Shown here piece after piece: positions 12,200 to 24,618 of a DNA stretch of 64,000 bases. Source of the DNA: Sitta carolinensis (lineage: Eukaryota; Chordata; Aves; Passeriformes; Sittidae); contig CM063284.1 in NCBI GenBank assembly GCA_032173965.1, positions 115,914,410-115,978,409 on the forward strand. The letters run 5' to 3'. The notes beneath the pieces are model-generated. The model ran no database searches. It saw only the letters and a list, made by a program, of their open reading frames with translations, and was not told the origin of the DNA. How positions within the stretch are numbered: position 1 is the stretch's first letter; each line of letters opens with the position of its first letter. The translations under genes and the position numbers were made by a program.

Positions 12200-12218
12200 T
12201 TATATATATATATATATA
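12200..12218 (+). repeat. (TA)n microsatellite
   Basis: A short perfect TA dinucleotide run of about nine units lies in AT-rich DNA. Confidence 0.9.
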
Positions 12219-13745
12219 AAATTAATATTTCACTAGCAGATTATATGTATAAGCTTCAGCAGGAGCTGCATCTAGTATCCAATCCAAGTGCAGTTCCCAG
12301 ACTGAGACTGTATAATGTGCATATCATGCAGATCTCTTTATGTAGAGGAGTCTGTGCAGCAAAATTTTCCCCTGCACAAGGCAGCCTGAGGCTGATAGTG
12401 TTTACTAGTTCTCTCTCTTCTCTCGACTTTTGAGATGTTTAAAATACATTACATGGCTCTGCTACATTTGTGAGCTTCGACAAGTGAATGGTAGGGTCAG
12501 GAGGACTGATGAACATTGCTATAGGTCAGCCCTGACAAAAATTCATATTTTGGAGGCCTTCTAACTCTAGTACTTTTCCTAGGTCTAATATTTTACATAA
12601 ATACCTAAATGAGATTTAGGAAAGAGATTTTGTCTCCATTTGTGTTCAGTGTGGGATACAGGCACGGCTGCAGAGAGCCAAACCCACCGCGGTTCTGACC
12701 ACGGCCTTTGAGCCTTTCCCTGTTACAAATACCCCAGCTATTTTGTCAGGCATGTTCCAGGGAAATGCTTTTACTGTGTCTGCCAACCTGTAGGACATAT
12801 TCAGCAGTGCACAGAAAGCACTGTAATTTTCATGTGAAGAAAAACAGTAAATCTGGCTGTAGACTAAATAGAAACTAGAAGCAAAGCAACAGGCAGTCAG
12901 ACTTAAAATACAGTTGTCCTAAGTACACAGAAAATTGCTTTATGAGCCCAGAACATACAGCCAGTTTTCTACTGTGCATTGAGAAAAAAGCTTGCAAATA
13001 AGGGATTTCAAAATGGAAACTTGTCTAATATAGCTGGTCAGATACATGTGAGAAGTTATTTTATCTGCATAATGGTGTGTGGTGGTAGATTACTTTTCTT
13101 AACCTTATATAATTTTATTGTAACATTTATGAGGCTTTTGAGAGCGTAAGGTATAACCTAATACGCATTGAGGAGGGAAGGCCAGACCCAATCTAACCCA
13201 TGGGGATGTTTTTCTAGATTATATGATATAATATGCTCTTGTTTCTGTTCCAGGAAGGTATTGTAAATACTGCCAAGTTTCTTTCTGTACATATATGGAG
13301 GTAGCACTGACCAATCAATACAAGTATCAAAGGGGAGGGGTAGTTCTGACCAACTGTGGCAAGTTTAGATCACTTGTGATACCAAATTGGATAGTTATAA
13401 CAAAGGTGCATTTCCAGTGATGTAGGAACATTTTATTTTATACCTATTTGTAAGAATTTCCTTCTGAGTGAATTTTTGCATAGTTCACATTAATTTCTGT
13501 CAATAAATATAGTTCTTCTCATATCGTGTCCCAAACACTCACTCTGATATCAACTTGTCCTAAGTAAAAGTGTAGCCGCTGTGATCTATGTGCTTCTCAG
13601 AATTAATGATCTTCATTGTCTGGTAAGAATGATCATCTTAAATATAGTGCGTTTTCAAGATCCAGTGACACATTTTTGAACTATTTGGCACCTGCCTGAC
13701 CCCCAGTCTACTCCTAGTCTTATATTTCATGATACTTGCTTGTTT

Positions 13746-13788
13746 TAGATGCTATTAAGATACTAAGATGCTATTTTAGATACTAAGC
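13746..13788 (+). repeat. degenerate tandem duplication
   Basis: GATGCTATT followed by AGATACTAA occurs twice in succession, the second copy carrying a small internal insertion of TTT. This is a local slippage-type duplication. Confidence 0.75.
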
Positions 13789-16700
13789 TCAGCCCTCTTC
13801 CTAGTCCACAAGAGACCTAGAAAAAACAAAATCTTCAACTTTTTTGGGTGTCCTAATCAAATTCTATTTTAATCTAGAAAATCCTCCCTCCTGCAGGTGC
13901 TGTAGGGATATAATTTCCTCATTCCTCATCAGAAATATTTGTAGCTCTATTAAAAGAGTCAAACAATAGTTAGTTTTTCCATCCAAATTGCCAAAACCCC
14001 TCACATAATGTAATTACTTAACAGGCTAAAGCCACATCTATCAAAGCTCTCATCAATAAATCTTTTTGTCAAGTGATTCTTGCCTGCATTCAAACTTTTG
14101 GTGTTTTAAAAACCTAATGGCAGACCCAGATATTTCATCTCTGGTCTTCTGAAAACTCACCATGGCCCCAGTCTCAGACCATTCATTCACCAGTCAACCA
14201 AAATCACTGATGTCTGATATTCTGAACAGGAAACCCAACTGACAGGGGACCCTTGCTCATGATCTGTGGTCAAATGAGTGTTATGTATCGATCATTGCCT
14301 ATAGTTGTGCTAGATTCACCTTTCAGGAAGAGATTTATTTCCTTGCATTCAAGAGGCAAGAAACTAGGATGAGAGCTGGAGCCAGCAAGCTGTTAAGAGC
14401 TAGAATTTAGTTAAGGCCCATTTTTGTCACTGTGATTCAACCAAGTGATTGTAATATCTGCTCTGTCAAACCCTTGTCCTTGCATCCTTGTCCCATGAGC
14501 AAGACATTTGTGCCAGAGAACTTACAAAAGGATGTTTCCCATCAGAAGCAGAACTTATTCTAGAAATAAAGATTTCTTAGAATTTGTCCATACACTACAT
14601 TGTATTTGGCACTCTCTTCCCTACAAACCTAGCTGTAGGATTTGTAGTACTTGTTGATCCAAAGGAGACACAGAAATTCAAGAAGTGTTTCACTCTGATG
14701 GCAGTTAGATCTGTCCCCTTGAGGATTACAATTTCAATATAACTCTTGAACCCCAATTCTCCCTAACCTTGGCTTAACTGTAGCTATTTGATACATGTCC
14801 ATGAAGAACTGAATGTTTAAGTATTTGGACCTATGGATGAGAGAATGAGTATGAAACCTTGTGTATCTGGTATAATGATGCTTCAGTGTGGTCCTACACT
14901 GGATTAGATGAGTGCACATTCTCAGAGCAGGATTAGTACTGGAATCCTTCTATGGCAACCTGAATAGGCCTACTCATTTTGAGCAAATCGCTTAGCATTT
15001 CTGCTCCTTAAATTGTTTGGGTGGGGACAGATGGCTGTGACAGACCTTGTATATTCTCCTCTTCACAGCTTCTCCAATAGTCCATAAACCCAATCTCCAA
15101 CATCTTAGAATTTCAGTTCTTGGCTTTGTATCACCAAAAATTGCTACTGTGCCAAATTTTGGAAGCAGAGTGGGTTTTTAAATATGGAAAAGTATCCAGT
15201 AGGGACCATGCTAAAGCTATCATATTCATTGAACAGAATATAAACCATATTTTAAACTATTTTCCATGGGTCAAAATCAGGTTCATTAACAAAGGTTTAA
15301 ATGTTCACCATGCCTTTGTCTTGGTACAGCAGAAAAATTCTGAAAATGTGTTAGCTCTGTGCTGTATGAACAGAATCAAATCCTTCATGTAAATCAAACT
15401 TCAGTTCTCTACTAATAAAATCCTATATGCCCCTTTTTAACACATGTTTATTCTGTAGTGGAAATTACACAAATCCTTAATACAGCATCAGTGCTGCCTA
15501 TTGAGCTTTGTATTCTTATAAATGTTCCCATGGGAAATCTGAAGTTTGGCACCAGTAGACTGTATTTTAAAAATATCACAGATGGGGTGGAACCCAGCAT
15601 CATGTTGCTTATTACTCTGGTGATCTATCTAACTGGTATTCTTTGCTGCTGAAATCTAATAAAAAATAACATTTTTGAACTATTAGAGATTGGATTAAAG
15701 CTCCTAATTGTCTCTTTCATAACCAAGGAAGGTCCATATTAATAATTCTTTCCAGAGCCATTGAAAAGAAGACATCTGTTTCAGCATACATTGTGAAACT
15801 CAAATCTGTCCAGTGCAGTTTTATTCATTTGTTACTTTCCATGAACAAATGTGACTGCACATTTATTTAAATCTTTAGAAATGTGGATGAACAAACAGAA
15901 GACAAAGTAAAGTTAAACCTGAATTGGAGACATGCTGTTATGTAAGAAACATTTCCACCCACAGTAGGTGGTTTCTGCCCTTGCAATAACCCACTGCAAT
16001 AATTCTGGCATAGTCAAACTATGCCTCTCATATTCACTGCCTTAAACGGATGGACAGTTCCAAAAGGATTGCAAATACCCCACAAAGGTCATCAGAAAAA
16101 GAGAAGAAATGCCAGGCGCAGAGACTGACCTATTCGGAATACAATCGCACCTTTCTTTAAAGAGACATATACATTACAAAGGTTAGGTATCTTACTGCAT
16201 GCTATCTGATTTTCTAATGTGACTTCCATGTGTAAGACTTTCAGAAATGAAGAGGGTGTGGCATCAATTTTATTATTCTGCCACCGTGTCTATTTAAATT
16301 ATTTACAGTGTGCAGTAAATATAAGGGAATTTTATTTTCAATGTACTCAGGCAGCAGTTTTCTGGGTCTGACCTATTGCTAGGATGAAATGAACATGACA
16401 GTCACAAAAGTGCTGTCCTCTGCTTGCTCTAGCTCCTACAGAATCTAAGCATTTTCAATATTCCCAAGCACAGATTTGACAATATTACATCTTTATGACT
16501 GAAAAAACTAAGTTAATTCTGATCCACCCCCAGAAAAAAACAAAAAAACCCCAAAGGAAACGACTGACTGGAGGAGAGGACATGGATCCATACAAGCAAA
16601 GGAGAAGGTGACAAAGTTGGAAAAAAATAGGTGAAACAGTGTTCCAAAGTGACAAATCTGGAATGCATGCTCATTTTGGCTTCACAGGCAATTGTAGAAG

Positions 16701-18359
16701 AGTTGGGGCTCTGCTTATGTTTTATTAGGAGCCATATATTGTCTAAGCTGAGCGTACAGAAAAATTACTCTCCTGTTGATTTCCTGATGTCTGTGCCCCT
16801 GAGGGGCAAAATAAACCTTAATTTAAATATAAAGATGTATGTTTTTGTTGCTGTAACAGCAGAACTTAAATCCAAAATATTAGAGGGCTTTTTTTTTTCT
16901 ATAAACGATCTCTTGATATTAGGAGATAAAAATAGCAGCCATGGTGGAATAAAGAGCTTGATGTTTTCAAGTGCTTCTACTAGGTTGACCGTATATCAGT
17001 GATGATCCTTATTTTCATTTAATAAGGTTTACAAAGAGACCCATTCTTGGAACATCAAATCTCCAGAAAAGTGCACCTTCATAGCACAGGAAAAAAATAC
17101 ACTAATACTGTTTTAATTAGATCGCGATCGTCAGTAGCCACTGCCATGAAACTAATCCATATTTTGTACCAAAAAGCCTGGCAGTCATAGTTGGCATCTC
17201 CAAAACTATAATAATCCTTTACAATTTTACAGTGTTTTCCACCCCCAGATAACTTTTGCATTTTGTATGCACACAACATGGGACCTGGAAGGCTGTCTGG
17301 AGGAGGCACTTAGCAGGCAGCTGACCTGAAAGACCCTGCATGGAGTGCAGAGAAAAAAAAAAACAGAGTTGCTTCTTGGGGTTCCCAGTATATCTACAGT
17401 GTTACCACAACGTTCACGAAGTTGCATCTGTCAAGTGTGAAATTCTTAAGCTCAGAAAATGCCAACTTAGAGAATTAGGAAACACCTGGACACTTTCATC
17501 CGCCAGAATGCTCTCATCCCTTCATCATGTGCAATAAATGTAGCCTATATATGCATTTTTTCAGAAGTGTTTCACTACCCGTTTGTTTAAATCCACATTT
17601 TATGTTTTTAACCTTTTGAAGGTGTGAAAGCAATACTCGCTCTATATTAACAATATGTTTATTTATTACCAATGGTGTGATTTTTGGCCTTTTAATGCCA
17701 ATGCTCTGCTCTCAAATGTTCCAGAGTTGCATATGCTCTATCCTGTGTTTTTATGAATCTCAAAAAACGATGACAATGAGGGGTTAAAAGCAGATTAAAA
17801 TATTATTAAATAACTTTTTTTCTCTGATCTTTTAATTTGCAGCCTTGATCATCATCAGGGGAGTAAATAAATTTATTACAGCTGTAGATGACTATTCAGG
17901 GCTGAGACCTGAGAATTGTATTCAAAGGGATGTGTTGAAAGTTAAACAAACTCATCAGAGTCACCTTAAGTACATGAACATTTCTGCATTTTGCAGTTAC
18001 ACAGCTTGGTCCAAAAACAACACCATGAGGTTATACAATATGACACGAAACAGCCAAGGGACACAAAAACACTGTCAGAATCACTACAGTACAGTTACAG
18101 AGCACTTTATAAAGTAATATGAGTAATTGCATGTAACAATTGCCAATATCCACAAGTACTAACCATGTCTGTAGTGCAGTAGGTGAGAAATGCTGTGGCA
18201 GACTCTTAAATGATGATCATCGTCTGCAATTCCAAGCTTGACATTTCCCTGCAGAAATTTCTCCTGCATCTGACATGCACTACTGAAAGTGATTTAGTGG
18301 TGACAAATTTTGTAAAATTGAAGTATTCTGAATCCTCATTGTTCTAGCTAATGTTCTGG

Positions 18360-18383
18360 TTTTTTTTTTTTTTTTTTTTTTTT
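18360..18383 (+). repeat. poly(T) run, 24 T
   Basis: An uninterrupted run of 24 T. Read on the minus strand it is a 24-A run, but the minus-strand sequence before it has no AATAAA and no recognisable transcript, so a retrocopy tail is not supported. Confidence 0.9.
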
Positions 18384-19231
18384 GATTTACAAATATCTAC
18401 ACAGACTTCTTTCAGCTGACAGGTCCCCAGGTGCTGTGGAGATGGGGTAGGGAGCTTGGTTTTGTTTTGTGTAAGAAACCAACCCAAGACACTGTTGGAA
18501 TCAGGTAGTGGTGAATTTTCCAGTAGTATTTATAAGAAAAGTGGTTTGGAATAACCTCAGTATTTAGTGTTATTTCCTCAATGGAGTTTCTCAGAGTCAA
18601 AAGCTAAAAATTGCAGAGAAAAACAAAGAGGAGACTTTTACTCAACAAATTAACTGCAACTTCTGTAACACAAGAAAAAATAGTCTTAAAATTTTAGCTG
18701 TAACCTTCCTCTAACTTGAAAAATGGCTTGTTCTTTCTCTAAACATCATGCTTTATTCCCAGAGGAGTATAGAAAATCATAATAAAAATACTTAAGCCTT
18801 TTTGCTAACTAGAAATGAAACCATTTACTGACACTGTCAGATAGTCAAAAAGGATAAACCGTTCCAAATAGAGTAGTGGCTGTGTATTTAATCCCAAAGA
18901 TAGAAGAGTTGGTGTATGGAATGCCAAACTATGAAGTCCAACTTTTAGTGTCATAATGACTCCAGAATTGTAATGACAATCACTTTCGTCAGTGATTTCT
19001 AGAGTGGAGGAGTACTGGACAAGAATTAACTATCAGCTTCAAAACAAGCTAATATCTGAGGACTGGTACTGCAGATGGAAAATTCAAATTCATGTATCAG
19101 TAACCTTCTTCAAGCTAAGAAGCCAAGTATTCCATTGCAGAATTTCACAACTGAATGTTTGGTAACTGGTGCATTTCGCCACAATTGTTCATTTTGCATA
19201 AAAGCACATTTTCTAGCTAGATAACATTCAT

Positions 19232-19318
19232 CAAAAAAAACCCAAAACAAAACACTACCACCACCATGAACAAAACAAACTAACCAACCAACCAAACAAA
19301 ACAAAAAAAACCCTACCC
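19232..19318 (+). repeat. A/C-rich low-complexity tract
   Basis: Irregular AAAAC, CCAA and CCAAAC units form an A/C-only stretch with almost no G or T. The minus-strand open frame here, which begins MFCLVGWLVCFVHGGG, is a translation of this tract and not a gene. Confidence 0.85.
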
Positions 19319-19490
19319 AAAATTGCAGACGGCTTTATTTGGGAGTAAAGGGGCAGACTTTGTTGTTATGAACAAACATAGGAAAAAAGAAAACATGTCT
19401 ATGTTACTGCTTGAAAAATGGTCATATCAATTGAGGACAACAGGAAAAAAATTCTTTACACATTGATGTGTTAAAGCCAAAAGATTAACT

Positions 19491-19510
19491 AGATGTTGTA
19501 GATGTTGTAG
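19491..19510 (+). repeat. 10-bp tandem duplication
   Basis: AGATGTTGT is repeated directly, giving two adjacent units of ten bases. Confidence 0.85.
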
Positions 19511-19802
19511 TCCTTTTATTTTCTTCCAGGGATAATAGATAGAACAGTAAATAATGGTACAAATGAAAATAGAATTTTTTGCTGTTTGACATAAAATACA
19601 CAATGGAAAACTAATATAGTTACAACAATAAATCTCTTAAATGTAGATAATTCCCTCTCTCCAGTGTTATATTATGAATTCAGTAGCATAACACTTTATT
19701 TGACAGCTGGTAGCAAAACTTGAACTCAGATTATTAATAACCTTTCCACAGCCTATCATTAATGTCAGTGGGTGCGGTTTAAGAGTTTTATTTTGGCAAG
19801 TG

Positions 19803-19820
19803 TAATATGTTAACATATTA
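19803..19820. repeat. 18-bp perfect palindrome
   Basis: TAATATGTTAACATATTA reads identically on both strands and contains GTTAAC at its centre. It resembles a dimeric binding site of the HNF1/homeodomain kind (GTTAAT-like half-sites), but the AT-rich background makes chance quite possible. Confidence 0.7.
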
Positions 19821-22160
19821 ACTGACTGCTCGTATAGTCAGAGCAGGGCTGTTAACCAGGGAAGGCATTTCACGCCACTTCTGAAGGCACTAAAAATAAA
19901 CTGCTACTTACCAACTCAGACAACTTGGTAAATATCTGATTTCTGCAGCCTCTGAAGTGCTACATCGGCACTTAGTCTAGAATTTAAGACATTTCTTTCA
20001 GTAAGCATTTACACAGAAGAGGACAGTTTGCTACAGGACATTTGCAGCAGACAAATCATGTCAGTGATATCTTGACAAGTTTAACATCCTGTGAAGGCAA
20101 CCAGTGTCAGTATGCGCTGCTGGAAGAAGGGGAGGCTGAGATCGGTCTGTGGAGCTGCTGCCTGTTGACCCAGACCGTGGGGCACAGATTCAGATATTTA
20201 CATCTTATGTTAGGCAGTGTACAGGTACTTTGGTATACAGGTATCACAGGGTAGTCATTATTCAAGATTGTCCAAAACATGCCTAATTCATAAGAGACAT
20301 TACCAAGAGAGGGTGTGTGCTCACTCTTCTGGTGTTGATAAATCTGGAGTTAAAGAGAATATAAAAAACTGTGCATGGAAGTTACTTTGAAGAGATCTTG
20401 TTCCTTTCCTCCTACTAGGCTGGAGATGCAAACCTAGACCATTGCTGACAGATGCTTATTGAAACTATCTTTTAAAAAACAGAGGGTCTCTTAAAATCAC
20501 TGTGTTTCACTGCTAAAGGCTGATCAACTCTTTTAACACTAGATAGAACATTTTTTTTAATTTCCTAATATCTGCCATAAATGTCTCATGTTAGAAATTA
20601 AGATTATTATTTCTGCTACTCTCACTGAATACATAGAATTTGATCACTGTCTATATTTATTAAAAAAAATCAGTTTTCAGGCTAAGCAATCATTTTGCTT
20701 TCAACTTCTCTTTATGCTATACTTTCTACTTCTCTCATAATTCTCAGTTTCTGGGTTCATATTTTATTAATTTTCTTTCCTAATGGGTGAAGAGATTGCT
20801 GAATTATCCTTGGTCTGTCCTCCCAGTTTTAATTTGTTGAGTCCAATTTTTACTGCTTTCTGTCTTGTGTGTTTTCATCTGCATTATCTTTTCTCTTGTG
20901 TGTTTATTAATGTATTGTTTAGACAGTTTTAAAAGCTTTGTAATACCAAACTAATTTAGATATATTACTTTCCACCAACAAAAAGAGCATTTTTCACAGA
21001 AGAAAACTATACAGGCTTGACATGGTATTTCCTCAAAATCTGTGTTTCTTGTCAACTTATCCTTTCAACACTTAGTTTTGGATGGATTGTGTAAGAATAA
21101 TGATAGCAACACAATGTTGTATGTGTTCTAATGACTGTAGACATTAGATTGTCTCATATGCAAAAATGGCTTTCATTCCCTTTAGATGAGTACTTTATTT
21201 TACTGAGCACATTTTCTCCCATGTGGAATCATTCTGCATCTCTAATAGTTGTTTGGAGTTTTTTTTTTAATAATTCTAGCATTCTAGGTATAGAACTTCA
21301 GTGCATTTACTTAACCTTAACTTTTCTAGGTTTAGTCTAGTATTTTCCTTTTCTGTCCTGATGATACCTTTCTCTTGTTGAAGTTTTGTTGGGTATCTTT
21401 TCATATTTAACCTCTTGTTTGGGCAAAATGGCAGTGGATAGTACAGTCTGCACTACTTCACAGGGTTAATTTTCTATTAACAAATGGACCTGATTTGCCT
21501 GTGTTTTTCTTTGACTTCAAAAGGACTTTAAAATCTCATTGGAGATGCAAAAGTGTGTGAAAGGAGATCCAGTAGAAATCATATTTAATGATTCACTTCT
21601 GTTTAACATTTTGCCTGAATTCAGAGATGGGATAGCTATTAAAAAATAGTGTAATTAGTTAGCACTGCAAAAAGTTTCTTAATATATGTATATTGATGAC
21701 AACTTTCACCTTTCCTCTCTACAAGTATTACTGGACCTTGAACATGTAATTCATTTTATAGAACTATTTTTCTCAATATCAATATAAAACCAGCACAAAA
21801 ATAAGCACTGATATTAAATATATTTTTATATATTTTATATGATCATACTGCATTGTTAATGTTAGTAGGCTAACTTAATGGAGTGCTATTACAATAATCT
21901 TGCAATAAATTATGTATATTGTGACAAAATATTTTCATAATAACGTTCAACTGAATGACAGGTAATTTTCCCAATTTTCACACCACACCAAATGTTTTTT
22001 TCTATGCCCAGGTCTGATTTCAAAATGTACTTCAGTTTTGAAATTTCTTTTGAAACATAAAACTTCAAATTCCCAAATGCTAAATGAAATGGACTATTTT
22101 CTGAAATTGTAAATGGGCTATATTGTTACATTGTGTCCCCATTTTAAAGTGCATTAAAGA

Positions 22161-22229
22161 TTTTTTTTTTTTCAGATCAAATATTTTTTTTTGTGTTTTG
22201 GTTTTGCTTTTGGTTTTGTTTTTTTTGTT
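22161..22229 (+). repeat. T-rich low-complexity tract
   Basis: Poly(T) runs are broken by TTTTGG and TTTTGC units. Minus-strand frames through it are lysine-rich and meaningless. Confidence 0.85.
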
Positions 22230-24365
22230 AACAATGAAGTGACAGACCGAGTTTTTATTACAATTGCAAATGCCTCCCATATTCCTATTTCAGAATGTCT
22301 GTACATCTGGAACATATGTGTATTACTTTCAGTGGTACAAGTTACCCAAGGCACTTAAAGACAATGAGATAGATGAGAGTCAAGAAATAAATATGAAGTT
22401 AAGGGCAATAAATGACTTCCTCTTACTTTAATGCCACTGGAAATTTAATGATGATGTTCTAATAACATGGAAGTTTTGTAAAAAAAAAAAATTTTAATGT
22501 CCTCCTTAGAGGTATCTGACTACCATCATATGATGAAGTTTCTGAGTCTCAGATGCAAAAACCCTGCCCTTCCTATTCCCTCCTGATAGCTGGTGACAAA
22601 ACTGCCAGAAATCCCTCATTTGTTTCCCATCTCAAGTCCATACCTCTGCAACACACTTGAACAATATTAGGATTCCTCAAGTTTTGAGTTAGTGGGACAT
22701 GAAAGATGTTTTTTTCCTCGATGTTTTTCCTGGAGTATAAGATATAAGGATACAAAATTACATAGTAGGTATCTCAAAAATAATGTAGAACTGTTGGACA
22801 TATATCCCTCATGTCATGCTGCCTCAATGCTAGGCAGGTTGCAGTGTGCATCTAGGGCTCTCCCCTTCTAGGCCCTATAGAAATCATGAAGAAATTATTA
22901 AAATCTTTTGTTTGACACAGAAAAGCTGCAGGGTACAAGGCATAAGAAGCTAAATGGAAAGAGACAGCTAGGCTGTGTAGGCTCTTTTGTCTTTCGTCCC
23001 ACTGAAAAATATATCCAGTAGTAGATGTGTAGACATGCCAAATGAAATAATAATATAGTTGTTTTGGAATTAGGGAAAGCTCCAGCTCTTAAGACTGAGA
23101 ACTGACAGAAAGACAAGAAACAGCAGAGGTTGTATTATTCTTCCATATAATGTTCGCTTAAAAGCACAAAGAGTTAATCTTATCATCCTATACATGGCTG
23201 CATTTATAAAAGATAAAAATCACAAACAAGTAATGCACAGTTACTTGTTACATATTCTTCCCATTACAGTTGACAGGTTCATTAATCATACAGTGTATTT
23301 TACTATTAGAAGCTGTAAAGGAGATCAAATCTCTTGTAATTTTTCTTCTTCTTTTCCATTTGATAAGTGTGTTGTTTCAATGTGCAGATAAAATATAATG
23401 TCAGTCACAAACTGTCCCAAGGGAATTGCAACTCTCCAGTTAGAAAATTCATCCTTATTTGCAATGTAAAATTCCAAGGAAAATGCATCATTTCCTTTTT
23501 AACCTGACCATCAGGTTGAGTAAAATGCATATGCCTGGGTATTCACAAAAGAAGCAATCCAGAATGTAGTGCCTGTGGATATGAGCAATGTTTAACTAAT
23601 AGAAATATTGCTTACTACATGTTGAAAGCATTAACTATGAATACCCTTATTCATAACATCACATTGATTCATAATTAAAGCCCTGTGAAAATTATAGAGA
23701 AAGTTGACATGTTTCACAAGCTGTTCATGGTAAATGTAGCAAATTTTACAGTTTGTTGTGACTTGCCAATAAAGAAATCCCAGGAAGAAAGATTAAAAAA
23801 TGATTCTGCAATATGAATCTTAGCAAGAGGGACTAAAACAAATGATGACCTATATAGAAGCCTTAGACCCATTTTTTAACAGAACATTATGAAAGCTTAT
23901 ATTTTAAAATAAGCAGTCTAACAGGTCTAATGAAAAACATTTTGGTTGATGTACAGCAGTAAATTCTCACCTATGTAAGAAGACAGAAAACCTCAAGAAA
24001 TAAAAATAACTCAACCTTCTTTACCAGTGAAAGTGAAATGAAGGACTGCAAAGCTGTATGAAACTGTGAAGGTACATACTGAATTCTTACTCTTATTTCC
24101 TTTTTAAAGAGGAATAATAGTAATTATTAGCCCTTCAGATAAGTGTGACATTGTAATGTGTACATGATCTGCCTCATGTTAGGATTTCCACATCAGATGT
24201 CTCACTAAATATTTAGAAAGAAATGTTTTGAGCTAGACTATAGTAGATGATATCATGAAGTGAGTGGGCATCAAGATGCTTTTTTTTTTTCCACAAGAGT
24301 TTTCAGAAGAATGAGGGAATATTTGAAGACCTCTGTTTTAAATGTCTTCATGAAGGGAGAAAACA

Positions 24366-24618
24366 TACCACATGGTGTGGAATATCCCCTTGTTCAGTTG
24401 GGCTCAGCTGTCCCAGCTGTGCCCTCTCCCAACTCCTTGTGCACCCCCACTCCCCTCACGAGCATGGCAGCACGAAAAGCAGAAACGGTTTTGGCTCTGG
24501 TCAGCAAAATCAAGAACATCTCTGAATTATCAACACTGTTCTCAAATGAAGTCCAAAGCACATGCCCACACCAGACACTATGAAGAAAATTAGCTCCATC
24601 CCAGCCAAAACCAGCACA
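24366..24618. mobile_element. endogenous retrovirus LTR fragment, probably ERVL class
   Basis: The segment carries phrases I associate with a widespread avian LTR. These include CTCTCCCAACTCCTTGTGCA, AAGCAGAAACGGTTTTGGCT, GAATTATCAACACTGTTCTC and a terminal CCCAGCCAAAACCAGCACA. The CACA at 24615-24618 is a plausible retroviral end (LTRs run TG...CA). It is GC-richer than its surroundings. The 5' limit is unclear: sequence from about 24270 may also belong, and no TG start, target duplication or internal retroviral sequence is seen. Transcriptional orientation cannot be decided by eye. Open frames across it are fortuitous. This is a decayed solo LTR or fragment with no coding capacity. Confidence 0.6.

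Larger units (their letters stand above)
11201..24365. other. long non-coding stretch, no gene recognised
   Basis: Over 13 kb I see no interspersed repeat I can name and no convincing exon. Open frames reach 123 codons (16631-17002 plus) but have no domain, splice edges or coding texture. Contents noted separately include a (TA)n tract at 12200, a T24 run at 18360, an A/C tract at 19232, an 18-bp palindrome at 19803 and a T-rich tract at 22161. Two small GC-richer islands, at about 12655-12720 and 20090-20190, remain unexplained. Confidence 0.65.

Noticed and set aside
20042..20254. 70-codon frame across a small GC-richer island as a possible exon
   Set aside because: No splice edges or recognised protein; the island is only about 100 bases.
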